Origin: Prorocentrum cordatum | Taxonomy: Eukaryota; Sar; Dinophyceae; Prorocentrales; Prorocentraceae | Assembly: GCA_963575745.1 (NCBI GenBank) | Contig: CAUYUJ010020274.1 | Coordinates: 62,001-126,000 of the forward strand | Length of the DNA: 64,000 nt | Reading direction: 5' to 3' | Part shown: positions 1 through 11,050 of the stretch, one piece after another | Position numbering within the stretch: position 1 is the first letter of the stretch | Layout: each line of letters starts with the position of its first letter | The notes under the pieces: model-generated | The model's database searches: none | Seen by the model: only the letters and a program-made list of their open reading frames with translations | Told to the model about the DNA's origin: nothing | Made by a program: the position numbers and the translations under genes

Positions 1-1
1 G

Positions 2-901
2 GCGATGCTCGATGAACAGGAGGACGACCCGTTCGGCTTCGGTGGGGGACTGGACTTCTTGGACGACGGCCCAGCCAGCGCAAACCCTGCCCCGTCGGGC
101 AACCTCTCGACGCCTACCGCGACTCCGACACCGAGAGCGACATCGCACCCACATGATGATGTCGCTCACCGCCAAGACGTTGACGATGACCTGGCTGATC
201 CCCTCGGACTGAGTGGCAGCATAGACGCCGCTCCGCCGACACCCCACGCTGCCGACGATGCCACCCCATCGAGACGCCACCCGACAACACGGCCGACCTC
301 CGAGCCCTCGCACGGCATCATGATTGGTCCTACCGTGCCACCCACTCCGTCCCCCCACCAGCGCCAGCCCGCGGGGGCGGCTCCAGCCCCCCCGCAGGGC
401 ACCGAGCCAGTCCGGCCGTCGCACCCCGTCCACGCTTCCATTGTTGCTGGGCGCGAGGATGCGGCTCTTCCGACCTCACGGGGCGTGGCCCTAGCGGCTC
501 CAGCCCTGGGGCTGCGTGGTACCCTCCAGTCGCCTATCAAGGGTGTCGGCCGTCAGCACACGGAGTGCCGTACTGCGCTAGACCACCACCTGGCCAGGCG
601 CACTGATGACCTCGTCCCTGCCACGAGGCCCGCGGCCGCTGGCACTGAGCAGCCGCCCCTCACCGACCGCGAAACTGAGCTATCCCAGGCTATGGCCGCT
701 CTCCAACAGAGGCGTGCTGCTCTCGCCGCTGACCTTGCCGCTGCTCAAGCCCGTCAAGGCCCTCTGCTCCAGCGCCTCCACCGCGCCAGGCGTGCCTTCG
801 CCGAGCTGCTTACGCCCTCGCCCGATGGTGCTACGCCGCCACTCACCATCCAAGCTATGCTGTCATCGCTCCGCGGCGCTCCACCTGGTGTCCCGCGCTA
901 A
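2..901 (+). CDS. C-terminal part of LINE pol polyprotein (cut by window edge)
   Basis: This is the open C-terminal tail of the LINE polyprotein, about 299 codons, ending at a TAA stop (899-901). It starts with an acidic, Gly/Phe-rich stretch (EDDPFGFGGGLDFLDD) and continues with a long Pro/Ala/Thr-rich region. It ends in an Ala/Gln/Arg/Leu-rich segment of coiled-coil type (MAALQQRRAALAADLAAAQA). The tail lies downstream of RNase H, judged from copy B. Copy A keeps the final coiled-coil segment in frame, whereas copy B is frameshifted there, so copy A is the better preserved. No catalytic motif falls in this part. Confidence 0.65.
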   Translation, partial: AMLDEQEDDPFGFGGGLDFLDDGPASANPAPSGNLSTPTATPTPRATSHPHDDVAHRQDVDDDLADPLGLSGSIDAAPPTPHAADDATPSRRHPTTRPTSEPSHGIMIGPTVPPTPSPHQRQPAGAAPAPPQGTEPVRPSHPVHASIVAGREDAALPTSRGVALAAPALGLRGTLQSPIKGVGRQHTECRTALDHHLARRTDDLVPATRPAAAGTEQPPLTDRETELSQAMAALQQRRAALAADLAAAQARQGPLLQRLHRARRAFAELLTPSPDGATPPLTIQAMLSSLRGAPPGVPR

Positions 902-1269
902 TTTCCTCCTTCCTGCCTGCCCGTGTGTACGCGTGGCTCCGCGTCCACGGTGTCAGGGCGTGGGGGCGGGGGGTGCCCCGTCACTGCGCGCCGCTTTGCG
1001 GCCAAGCGCCCAACTGGCGGTCTGCCAAACCGCCTAGCCACGTGTCAGCACGTCGCCTTTCTTGTTGGGGCCTCTTTCTTCACGCGGTCTGACAGGTGAG
1101 ATCATCACCGTCTGTCCGCCGTCTGTAGCGTCTGTCGCACTGCGCCGGGGGAGGGGGTTTTTGTTGCCCGCCCTCGTATCTTAAGGCTGCACCGCCGCAA
1201 ATAATGTTTGGCGAGTTGTCGCACCGCAGTGCGCCTCGCGGACGGACCCTGGTCCGCCTACTTGTCCGA
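902..1269 (+). other. 3' untranslated region of LINE copy A
   Basis: This is non-coding sequence between the LINE stop codon and the (CT)n tract. It is nearly identical to 6880-7252 in copy B, including a GC-rich run and a segment ending in TTGTCCGAT just before the CT repeats. Conservation in both copies marks it as the element's own 3' end. Confidence 0.7.
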
Positions 1270-1332
1270 TCTCTCTCTCTCTCGCTCTCACTCGCTCTCT
1301 CTCGCTCTCTCTCGCTCTCCCTCGCTCTCTCC

Positions 1333-1376
<44 letters not shown>

Positions 1377-1406
1377 TCTCTCTCTCTCTCTCTCTCGATC
1401 TCTCCC

Positions 1407-1441
<35 letters not shown>

Positions 1442-1598
1442 TTTTCTCTCTCTCTCTCTCTCTCATCTCTCTCGTCTCTCGTCTCTCCTTCTTCTTCTCG
1501 CTCGTCTCTCTCTCTCTCTCTCTCTATCTAATCTTTCGCTCTCTCTCTCTTCTCTATCTCTTCCTCTCTCTCTCTCTTCTCTCTCTCTCTCTCACTCT

Positions 1599-1640
<42 letters not shown>

Positions 1641-1689
1641 CCCCCCCCCTCTCTCTCCACTTTCTTCCACTCTCTCTCTCTCTCCTCTC

Positions 1690-1729
<40 letters not shown>

Positions 1730-1905
1730 CTCTCGTCTCTCTTCTATCTCTATCTCTCTCTCTCTCTGCTCTTATCTCTTCTCTCTCTCCCTCTCTACTC
1801 TCTCATCTTCTCTCTTCTATCTTTCTCTCGCCTGTCTCCTCTCATCAACTCCCCCTCATCTCTCTCTCTCATCTCTCACTCTCTCTCTCTCTCTCTCTCT
1901 CTCCC

Positions 1906-1945
<40 letters not shown>
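1270..1945 (+). repeat. (CT)n microsatellite between LINE copies A and B
   Basis: About 675 bases of nearly pure CT dinucleotides with occasional CTT, CTG and C-run interruptions. It begins immediately after the LINE 3' untranslated region. Some 50 bases after it ends, the reading frame of a 5'-truncated LINE (copy B) opens. Open frames across it encode only Ser/Leu repeats and are not genes. Confidence 0.95.
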
Positions 1946-1946
<1 letters not shown>

Positions 1947-1999
1947 CCACGCCTTACCCCCCTAACGACGGAGCTCATGAGGACCACGAACTTCAGGCA

Positions 2000-4900
2000 T
2001 TAGGGACCCTCATCGCAGGGCGATACCATGACCGCATGGAGCAGGCTGACACACGCGACGATGTGGAACGCATGTTCGCCCTGGTAAACGAGGCCAGCCA
2101 TGAGTACCATCTTACCCGGCTGCGCGACCTGCCGCCCCCACCGCCAGACCACCCAAAAAAGAAGGCCCCTACCATGCACGGGCTCACACCCACGTTCGAG
2201 GAGCGACCCACCGTCCCCCGCGCCTTTCCCACCTACGGAGCTTCCACGATTCACATGAACCGCCTTCGCAAGCTCCATCGGCAACTTTGCGAGCTTCGCT
2301 TCATCGGACAGCACCATCATATCGACTGCCGTGCTATCCCGCCGTACCTGGCGCAACGCATCGACTGCACGTGGACCGCGGGCCGCCTTCTCTGCCACAA
2401 GCTGCGCCCCACGGCCCTCCTGGCCTTTCCCGATGCCTGGACCCCCGACGTGCCAGCACCACGCGGAGAGCACCTAGACCGTCTGATCCAAAACCTAGAC
2501 TCAGAGCTGGCGCGACGTGCAAACCGAGCCAAAGCTGAACGCATCGAGATCTGGGCTGAGGGTGTCCGCGAGCCAAGCGGGCGAAACGCGGCCATATACG
2601 CACGGGCTGCCGACTGCTCGCCCACGGCGTATCTCCGCGCGCCTACCACCCCCGACGATGCACAGCTCCACTGCGACACCACCGCCTTCAACCCTGACCA
2701 AGCTAGCACGGACGATAGTGATGCCGACACCGACGCCGGCGGCTTCAGCCCCAGCGACGGAAGTTCGCTCGACACGGACAACGACGACGGCCACACTCGT
2801 GACCCACCACCTGCCCAGGTTCCCGACGCCCTCCCCGCCAACGCTATTGTTGCCAACACCAAAGACATGCTTAAGCTCATGGTCGACACCTGGGAGCCCA
2901 TCTTGGGCAGGTACCGCGCTCGCGCGGGTCATGACGCCGTAGCTATGCCGACGTGGGCGGACTTCTACGACGAGTACCGACAAGAGCTGCCTACGCCATC
3001 ACCAGCAGCCCCTTTCCACCTCACCGACGACCAACTCCTCCACTTCATTCGCACCCGTTCACCGCGCCGCGCGGGGGGACTTGACGGCTGGACAACTAAG
3101 GAGGCTAAGGAGTTACCCGACGACATCCTTCGCCTCTTCGCCAGCGTCTTACGTGCTATGCAACGCACTGGCACCATCCCAGAGCCCCTCCTGCACGTGC
3201 CAAACCCGTGCCTCCGAAAAGGCCGAGGGGAACTCCCGACGGACCAACGACTTCTCTCGGTTCTTTCCGTGTGGATGTATGCGTGGGAAGCGCCAGCCTA
3301 CCGTAGCCTCAAGACCTGGCGGCAAGGATGGACCCATGCCACGAGCTTCGGCGCTGTTCCCAAAGCCACCATTGGGGATGTCAGCACCTCTCTCGCCCTG
3401 CGCATCGAACACGCCAGGGCTTTACTCCTCCCCTTAGCTGGAGCTGCCCTTGACCGACAGAAGTGCTTTGACTACCTCATCACGGACATCTGTCTTAACC
3501 TTGCGCTGCACGCGGGGTGCCCTCAAGACATCGTTACTGTCCGCCGAAATTTCTACAGACACCACAAACGCTACATCCGCATGAACGGAGCGTACTCTAA
3601 GGACCTGGCCAGGACTAACGGTCACCTCCAGGGCAGCTCGTGGTCCCTGGACGACATCAAGCTGCTCATGTGCGTGTGGACCAAGAGGCAGCACCGATAC
3701 GTTCCTCGATCACTCAGCACTACCTTCGTCGACGACAGCAACTCCACTACCCACACCGCTTCTGAGCTGCAGAAATCTCTCGACGAAACCGCCAAGTTTG
3801 ATCGATTCTCAGGTCAACGCATTCACCCTGGTAAAGTGGCAGGGTGGGCGCTCACCGACGAGCTTCACGCCGCCGTTACCCAGCTCACGCTGGCGGATCG
3901 CCCCCTACGCGTGGTCGATTCCTTCAAGCTCGTCGGGAGTTACATCAACGCTGAGGCAGCGCCGGCTCCAGCCGCGCTTAACCTCACGGCCACCGAAGAC
4001 GCCCGTGTACGGAGGGCGACTATTCGCCTGCCGCGCATTGGCAAGCTCCCGTCGCCGATGCTTATCAAGGCGCGGCACGCCCGATCCCTGGCTGCCAGCG
4101 TCTGCACCACGGGCACCGACATTCAAGCACCATCAGGCCCAGCCAAGACTGCCTACAACCACGCCCTCAAGGCGGCTATCCGCCCAAGGGGAACAAGTGG
4201 GTCGAGTTCTGGACTCTCATGGCCGTGTGCGTCCCAGGACACGCCCTGGAGATCGACGCCATCACGCAGCGTGAAGCATTCCTGTGCCTTCGGCGACAGG
4301 TTAACCGCGACGTTACACTCTGCGGGCTCGCCAGAGACCTCCAACACCACGTCCAGACCCTGTTTGGTGGAGGACCCGTCGGACGACTCGTCCAGTCGCT
4401 CCAGCAGCTCCGATGGACCTGCCCACATTTGGCATCATGTACGACGACTGGGGCTGCCAGATCAGCTGGCTGAATTTACCCCAAAACGCCTTCCTGCACA
4501 TGCTGCGGGCCTCACAACGCAGGGCATTTCTGCGGAGGATCAAGCCACGGCGACACGACCTTGGCTACCTCGCCTCTGTCAGACAGGGCCTTGACCTCTT
4601 CGCCAGCACGTGGCTCGTGCGAACTAAAGGAGCAGCCAAATGCACTGCCTGGCAGCTGGCGCTCCTCCTGAACTACCTGTCGGGCGGGGACCACGCCCAA
4701 CAGCGACGATCCCGATCCAACACGCCGGCAGACCCCAGCCCCATGTGCCGCTACTGCGACGAGGAAGAGGAAACTCAGGAGCACACTGTCCGCGACTGCA
4801 AGTGCTGGGCCCGAGAAAGAGTTCCTCTCACCACCCTCATCAGTGACGACCAGTGGGCCCGTCTTCCGCCGCACACAAGACACTGCGGGCTCTTCGACGA

Positions 4901-6607
4901 AGACCCAGCCCTCCTCGATCTGCAGGCCGACCTCGCGAGGGACCCGCTGCCACAGCCCATTCCGCGGCCCTCCCCTGAGGGTGATCCTGCGGCTTCAGCC
5001 CAGGACACCTACACCACCTACCTCGACTACGACACTGGTTGGACATGGGTCTATGCTGCCACGGACGGTGCGTGCACCAACCAAGCCATCCCACTGCTAG
5101 CACGAGCGGGCTACGGCGTCTACTACGGCATCGACCACCGCATGAACTACAGTGCACGCGTTCACGGCCTAACGCAGAACGCCAGGTTGCGGAGACCCTC
5201 GCCATTGTCCACCTTACGGCATGTGCCGAACGGCCCGTGCACGTTTTCGTGGACAACCAGGCGGTGGTCGATGGGTTCCAAAGCATCATCGACGGACATC
5301 CAGCGCCGCAGGGCACGCACGCGGAGCTCTGGGAAAAGAACCACCGATGTGTTATGGCCAAGCCCAACATGTTTCGCGTCGAAAAAATCGCCAGCCACCT
5401 GGGAGACCTGGGCATCGACCTTGGGCTCATCGGGCCCATCGCGGAGGAGTTCAACCGTCAGGCCGACGCCCTTGCCACAGCGGCGGCACGCACGCACAAC
5501 CTTCCTGACGACATGGTTGAAGCTGCCAAAACACGACATCGCCAAGCGACCGTGCTTCATGGGGTCGCTGTCGCTATCTACGAGCGCAGACACCGTACTC
5601 TGCCGCTTCCACACCGCAGGGCTGGGTTTACAGCAGCGGAACTCAGCAAAATGGAACCGAACCCCCTGCTGTCGGACCAGGCACCACCCGCGGCTGGACC
5701 ATTCATCCCGCAAGACCCGGATGAGCTCTGGGCCGAGGCCCAACGGGCGATGCTCGATGATCAGGAGGACGACCCGTTCGGCTTCGGCGGGGGATTGGAC
5801 TTCTTGGACGACGGCCCAGCCAGCGCCAACCCTGCCCCGTCGGGCAACCTCTCGACGCCCACCGCGACTCCGCCACCGAGAGCGACATCGCTCCCACATG
5901 ATGATGTCGCTCACCGTCAAGACGCCGACGAGGACCTTTATGATCCCCTCGGATTGAGTGGCAGCATAGACGACGCCCCGCCGACACCCCACGCTGCCGA
6001 CGATGCCGCTCCATCGAGACGCCACCCGACCACGTGGCCGACCTCCGAGCCCTCGCACGGCATCATGATTGGTCCCCCCGTGCCACCCACCCCGTCCCCC
6101 CACCAGCGCCAGCCCGCGGGGGCGGCTCCAGCCCCCCCGCAGGGCACCGAGCCAGTCAGGCCGTCGCACCCCGTCCACGCTTTCACTGTTGCTGGGTGCG
6201 AGGATGCGGCTTTTCCGTCCTCACGGGGCGTGGCCCTAGCGGCTCCAGCCCTGGGACCGCGCGTTACCCTCCAGTCGCCTCTCAAGGGCGACGGCCGCCA
6301 GCACACGGATCGCCGCACCGCGCTGGTCCACCACCTGGCCAGGCGCACCGATGACCTCATCCCCGCCACGAGGCCCGCGGCCGCAGGCACTGGGCAGCCG
6401 CCCCTCACCGACCGCGAAACCGAGCTGTCCCCAGTCCTATGGCCCGTCATCAGCAGAGGTGCGCTGCCGCTCTCGCCGACCGAGGTGCCCGCTGGCTCAG
6501 AGCAAGCCCGATGCCACCCTCTGCTCCAAGCGCCTCCATCCGCGCCGGGCGTGCTTCGCCGAGTTCTGCTTACGCCCCTCGCCCGATGGAGCTGCGCCGC
6601 CCACTAA
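2000..6607 (+). pseudogene. LINE pol: reverse transcriptase, zinc finger, RNase H (frameshifted)
   Basis: The first frame opens after a TAG at 2000 (first ATG 2036). It holds an N-terminal linker of about 280 residues with an acidic middle, then RT. RT motifs visible are GGLDGWTTKE (near 3078), motif A LDRQKCFDYL (Asp at 3452), motif B LQGSSW (near 3630) and motif C FVDD (3725-3736). The frame changes between about 4150 and 4220, and again near 4413. A zinc finger of form C-x2-C-x8-H-x4-C follows (4746-4800). RNase H begins with TDGAC near 5063. After a third frame change near 5175 it continues with AETLAIVHL, VFVDNQAVVD (near 5245) and NRQADALA (near 5452). A Pro-rich tail like copy A follows, itself frameshifted after about 6430. 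RT and RNase H catalytic residues are present, so inactivation is by indels. Confidence 0.85.
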
Positions 6608-6613
6608 CCCTCC

Positions 6614-6799
6614 AAAAAAAAAAAAAAAAAAAACAAAAAAAACAAACAAAAAAACAGAGAAAAAAAAAAAATAAAAAAAAAAGTTGGGAAAAATGAAAAA
6701 TACCAAAAAAAAAAGAAAAAAATAAAAAAAGAAAAGAAAAAAAAAAAAAAAAAAAGGAAAACAATAAAAAAAAAAAAAAAAAAAACACAAAATGAAAGA

Positions 6800-6832
<33 letters not shown>

Positions 6833-6838
6833 AAAAAC
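6614..6838 (+). repeat. A-rich tract inserted in the LINE copy B tail
   Basis: About 225 bases are almost entirely A with scattered C, G and T. Copy A has no such tract at the equivalent place (after CCATCCAA, near 855): its sequence passes directly to GCTGTCATCGCTCCGC, which resumes in copy B at 6846. It is an insertion specific to copy B. Poly-Phe and poly-Lys frames in it are not genes. Confidence 0.9.
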
Positions 6839-7252
6839 AAGCTAGGCTGTCATCGCTCCGCGGCGCTCCGCCTGGAGCCCCGCGCTAATCTCCGCCATTC
6901 TGCCTGCCCGTGTGCACGCGTGGCCCCGCGTCCACGGTGTCAGGGCGTGGGGGCGGGGGGCGCCCCGTCCCTGCGCGCCGCGTTGCGGCCAAGCGCCCAA
7001 CTGGCGGTCTGCCAAGCCGCCTAGCCACGTGTCAGCACGTCGCCTTTCTTGTTGGGGCCTTCTTCGTCACGCGGTCTGACTCGTGAGATCTTCACCGTCT
7101 GTCCGCCGTCTGTAGCGTCTGTCGCATTGCGCCGGGGGAGGGGGTTTGTTGCCCGCCCTCGTATCTCAAGGCTGCACCGCCGCAAATAGTGTTTGGCGAG
7201 TTGTCGCACCGCAGTGCGCCTCGCGGACGGACCCTGGTCCGCCTACTTGTCC

Positions 7253-7318
<66 letters not shown>

Positions 7319-7497
7319 CCTCTCTCTCACTCTCTCTCCATCTCTCTCTCTCTCCTCTCTCTCTCATCTTGCTCTCTCTCTTGCTCCTCTCTCTTTCTCT
7401 CTCTCTCTCTCTCGCTCTCCCTCATCTCCTCTTCTCGATCTCACTCTCTCTCTCTCCTCCTCTCTCTCCTCTATCGCTCTCACTCTTCTCTCACGCG

Positions 7498-7528
<31 letters not shown>

Positions 7529-7530
7529 CA
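7253..7530 (+). repeat. (CT)n microsatellite after LINE copy B
   Basis: About 275 bases of CT repeat with interruptions, beginning directly after the LINE 3' end in the same context as at 1270. It passes straight into the 152-bp satellite. Confidence 0.95.
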
Positions 7531-8671
7531 CGGGCTCGTGAGAACAGCCAGGGTGGCTCCCCCTTGGGGCTCCCAAATGATGCACCTGGCAGCGTTTTGT
7601 GACCATGAGGCTCTCAAGAGAGACATGTTGGGGAGGCCAACCGGCAATTTTAGCTGAGACGTCCCACCAAAATCGGCGCGAACGGGCTCGTGAGATCAGC
7701 CAGGGTGGCTCCCCCTTGGGGCTCCCAAATGATGCCCCTGGCAGCGTTTTGTGACCATGAGGCTCTCAAGAGATACATGTTGGGGGCGCCAAACGGCAAT
7801 TCTAGCTGAGACGTCCCACCAAAATCGGCGCGAACGGGCTCGTGAGATCAGCCAGGGTGGCTCCCCCTTGGGGCTCCCAAATGATGCCCCTGGCAGCGTT
7901 TTGCGACCATGAGGCTCTCAAGAGATACATGTTGGGGAGGCCAAACGGCAATTCTAGCTGAGACGTCCCACCAAAATCGGCGCGAACGGGCTCGTGAGAT
8001 CAGCCAGGGTGGCTCCCCCTTGGGGCTCCCAAATGATGCCCCTGGCAGCGTTTTGCGACCATGAGGCTCTCAAGAGATACATGTTGGGGGCGCCAAACGG
8101 CAATTCTAGCTGAGACGTCCCACCAAAATCGGCGCGAACGGGCTCGTGAGATCAGCCAGGGTGGCTCCCCCTTGGGGCTCCCAAATGATGCCCCTGGCAG
8201 CGTTTTGTGACCATGAGGCTCTCAAGAGATACATGTTGGGGAGGCCAAACGGCAATTCTAGCTGAGACGTCCCACCAAAATCGGCGCGAACGGGCTCGTG
8301 AGATCAGCCAGGGTGGCTCCCCCTCGGGGCTCCCAAATGATGCCCCTGGCAGCGTTTTGTGACCATGAGGCTCTCAAGAGATACATGTTGGGGGCGCCAA
8401 ACGGCAATTCTAGCTGAAACGTCCCACCAAAATCGGCGCGAACGGGCTCGTGAGATCAGCCAGGGTGGCTCCCCCTTGGGGCTCCCAAATGATGCCCCTG
8501 GCAGCGTTTTGTGACCATGAGGCTCTCAAGAGATACATGTTGGGGCGCCAAACGGCAATTCTAGCTGAGACGTCCCACCAAAATCGGCGCGAACGGGCTC
8601 GTGAGATCAGCCAGGGTGGCTCCCCCTTGGGGCTCCCAAATGATGCCCCTGGCAGCGTTTTGTGATCATGA
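7531..8671 (+). repeat. 152-bp satellite array, 7.5 copies
   Basis: Units start CGGGCTCGTGAGA at 7531, 7683, 7835, 7987, 8139, 8291, 8443 and 8594. The spacing is 152 bp, with the last complete unit 151 bp. The final unit is broken off at about 8671. Units are nearly identical. They alternate between GGGGAGGCC (units 1, 3, 5) and GGGGGCGCC (units 2, 4, 6 and, one G shorter, 7), giving a 304-bp higher-order unit. The frames of up to about 70 codons are by-products. Confidence 0.95.
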
Positions 8672-8687
8672 GAGAGTGTGAGTGTGA

Positions 8688-8883
8688 GCTTAACTTATCT
8701 TATCTTATCTTGAAATCTCTTATTATCATATCTTGTGCTATCTTATCTTATCTTGTAGTATCTTATATTGTCTTGTCTTATCTGGTGATTATCATTGGGA
8801 GGAGGGAGGCGCGAGCGGGAGGAAGAAGGAGGAGGAGGAGTGGGAGGCGTCAGAGTTATAACAAGAACCCCAATCCTTAGGAT
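8688..8883 (+). repeat. (TATCT)n-like tract and purine-rich spacer
   Basis: From 8694 to 8782 the sequence is a degenerate TATCT/TATCTTG pentamer repeat. A GGA-rich purine stretch (about 8793-8845) and a short unique segment follow. No gene is seen. Confidence 0.8.
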
Positions 8884-9055
8884 ATGGGGAAAAACAGCTT
8901 GTTTTATAACGTACTCCTGAGCCCTCTTGGGGGCCTCTTGGAACCCCCTTGGGGGCCTCTGGGAGCCCCCTTGGGGGCCTCTTGGACCCTTCCCAGAGAC
9001 CTCGGAGGGGCCCAAAGACGGGTCCCCAGATCCCTCCCGGGGTCCAAACGCACCA
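8884..9055 (+). repeat. Isolated diverged copy of the 169-bp satellite
   Basis: It starts with AAAAACAGCTTGTTTTATAA and continues with GGGGGCCTCTTGG-type repeats, as in the array at 10466-11050. It is a single diverged unit about 1.6 kb from the main array. Confidence 0.7.
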
Positions 9056-9059
9056 GTTG

Positions 9060-9072
9060 TCCGTCGCCGTCA

Positions 9073-9122
<50 letters not shown>

Positions 9123-9331
9123 GACGCCGTCGCCGTCGTCGTCGTCGTCGTCGTCGTCGTGGTCGTCGTCGTCGTGGTCGTCGTCGTGGTCGTCGTAGTG
9201 GTCGTCGTCGTCGTGTTTTTTTTTTCAGGCCGTAAGGATGCTTACGGCCGGGAAAAACGCGCTCATCATTATCTCCCTCGTAGTCGCCGTCGTCGTCTTG
9301 ATCGTCGTCGTCGTCGTCGTCGTCGTCTTGA

Positions 9332-9368
<37 letters not shown>

Positions 9369-9470
9369 TGCCGCCGCCGCCGCCGTCGCCTCCCCAGCGA
9401 CACGGACCGCGGCGGGCCGCCGCCGCCGCCGTCGCCTCCCCAGCGACACGCCGTCGGCTCTCCGGCGGCC
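9060..9470 (+). repeat. GTC and CCG trinucleotide tracts
   Basis: (GTC)n runs occur at about 9066-9212 and 9282-9364, separated by a T run and a short unique segment containing GGCCGTAAGGATGCTTACGGCC, an inverted repeat interrupted by GAT. CCG-rich repeats follow to about 9435. The Val, Arg and Asp homopolymer frames are not genes. Confidence 0.85.
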
Positions 9471-9560
9471 GTTCGTGGCGATTCCAGCACCCCCAGAACG
9501 GAATTTTTCGCCCAAGTCCCGGGGCCCGAAAACGACCTCCCGAGGCCGAGAACACCTAAA

Positions 9561-10465
9561 AACCTAGCAAAAACCTTCTCGGACCTCGCCCGCCCGACCC
9601 GACCCGACCCGACCCGCCCGTTAGGTTACTCGCGTGCCACCTCGGCGATGCACCATACTTTAATGTCCCGCCCGGCCCGACCCGACCCGCCCGTTAGGGT
9701 CCGCCCGCCCGACCCGACCCGACCCGCCCGTTAGGGTCCGCCCGCCCGACCCGACCCGTCCCGCCCGCTAGGGTACTCGCGTGCCAACTCGATGTCGCAT
9801 CATACTTTAATGTCCTGCCCGACCCGACCCGACCCGCCCGTTAGGGACCGCCCGCCCGACCCGATCCGTCCCGCCCGTTAGGGTCCGCCCGCCCGAACCG
9901 ACCCGTCCCGCCCGTTAGGGTCTGCCCGCCCGACCCGATCCGTCCCGCCTGTTAGGGCACTCGCGTGCCAACTCGATGATGCACCATACTTTAATGTCCC
10001 GCCCGACCCGACCCGACCCGCCCGTTAGGGTCCGCCCGCCTGACCCGACCCGACCCGCCCGTTAGGGTCCGCCCGCCCGACCCGACCCGTCCCGCCCGTT
10101 AGGGTACTCGCGTGCCAACTCGGTGATGCACCATATTTTAATGTCCCGCCCGACCGACCCGACCCGCCCGTCAGGGCACTCGCGTGCCAACTCGATGATG
10201 CACCATACTTTAATGTCCCGCCCGGCCCGACCCGACCCGCCCGTTAGGGTCCGCCCGCCCGACCCGACCCGACCCGCCCGTTAGGGCACTCGCGTGCCAA
10301 CTCGGTGATGCACCATACTTTAATGTCCCGCCCGACCCGACCCGACCCGCCCGTTAGGGTCCGCCCGCCCGACCCGACCCGACCCGCCCGTTAGGGTACT
10401 CGCGTGCCAACTCGATGCATCATACTTTAATGTCCCGCCCGGCCCGACCCGACCCGCCCGTTAGG
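9561..10465 (+). repeat. Modular satellite: 73-bp core plus n x 37-bp module
   Basis: The core contains ACTCGCGTGCCAACTCGATG and CATACTTTAATGTCCCGCCC. Cores start at 9628, 9775, 9959, 10106, 10178, 10288 and 10398, so spacings are 147, 184, 147, 72, 110 and 110 bp. The differences are multiples of 37, the length of a (CCCGA)-rich module ending CCCGTTAGGG. Each unit is therefore about 73 + 37n, with n = 2, 3, 2, 0, 1, 1. Confidence 0.9.
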
Positions 10466-11050
10466 GGCCCTCTTGGACCCTTCCCATATCCTTCCGAGAG
10501 GCCCAGAGGCGCCCCAAGACGGGCCTAAGAGGGCCCCAGGACAGCTTATAAAAACAGCTTGTTTTGTAAGGTACTGCGGGGCCTTCTTGGGGGCCTCTTG
10601 GAGCCTTCTTGGGGGCCTCCTGCAGCCCTGTAGGGGCCCTCTTGGACCCGTACCAGGGCGTTCGGAGGGGCCCAAAGGCGCCCCAAGACGGGCCCAAGAG
10701 GGCCCCAGGACAGCTTATAAAAACAGCTTGTTTTATAACGTACTCCTGGACCCTTTCGGGGGCCTCTTGGAGCCCTCTTGGGGGCCTCTGGGAGCCCTGT
10801 AGGGGCCCTCTTGGACTCTTCCCAGGGCGTTCGGGGGGGCTCAAAGGCGCCCCAAGACGGGCCCAAGAGGGCACCAGGCCAGCTTATAAAAACAGCTTGT
10901 TTTATAATGTACTCCTGGGCCCTCTTCGGGGCCTCTTGGAGCCCCCTTGGGGGCCTCTGGGAGCCCTCTAGGGGCCCTCTTGCACCCTTCCCAGGGCCCT
11001 CGGAGGGGCCCAGAGGCACCCCAAGACGGGCCCAAGAGGCGCCCCGCGAG
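10466..11050 (+). repeat. 169-bp satellite array with AT palindrome
   Basis: CAGCTTATAAAAACAGCTTG occurs at 10542, 10711 and 10880, exactly 169 bp apart. Each unit has one half rich in GGGGCCTCTTGG and one half rich in its complement CCCAAGACGGGCCCAAGAGG, so the unit is roughly dyad-symmetric. TTATAAAAACA, GCT and TGTTTTATAA form an AT palindrome between units. No gene is seen. Confidence 0.9.

Larger units (their letters stand above)
1..1269 (+). mobile_element. 3' part of a LINE retrotransposon, copy A
   Basis: Base 1 aligns with base 5746 of the second LINE copy. Similarity then runs through the end of the coding region and the 3' untranslated region to the (CT)n tract, apart from an A-rich insertion in copy B. 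Copy A is therefore the 3' end of the same LINE family, lying head-to-tail upstream of copy B. The window edge cuts its 5' part, so RT and RNase H are not visible here. Confidence 0.8.
2000..7252 (+). mobile_element. LINE retrotransposon copy B, 5'-truncated
   Basis: This is a non-LTR element with RT, a CCHC zinc finger, RNase H and a 3' untranslated region. No APE endonuclease is seen upstream; the coding frame starts shortly after a (CT)n tract, consistent with ordinary LINE 5' truncation. Like copy A, it ends at GTCCGAT followed by (CT)n. It is inactive because its coding region needs at least three frame changes. (CT)n at both ends suggests either a (CT)n tail or targeting of CT microsatellites. 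Confidence 0.8.

Noticed and set aside
1204-1965. Ser/Leu-rich 250-codon ORF
   Set aside because: It is a CT dinucleotide tract read in frame.
9059-9440. Poly-Val, poly-Arg and poly-Asp ORFs
   Set aside because: They are all three reading frames of a GTC trinucleotide repeat.
9561-10465. Telomere-like TTAGGG repeats
   Set aside because: TTAGGG occurs once per satellite module inside CCCGTTAGGG and is not tandem. The expected dinoflagellate telomere repeat TTTAGGG is absent.
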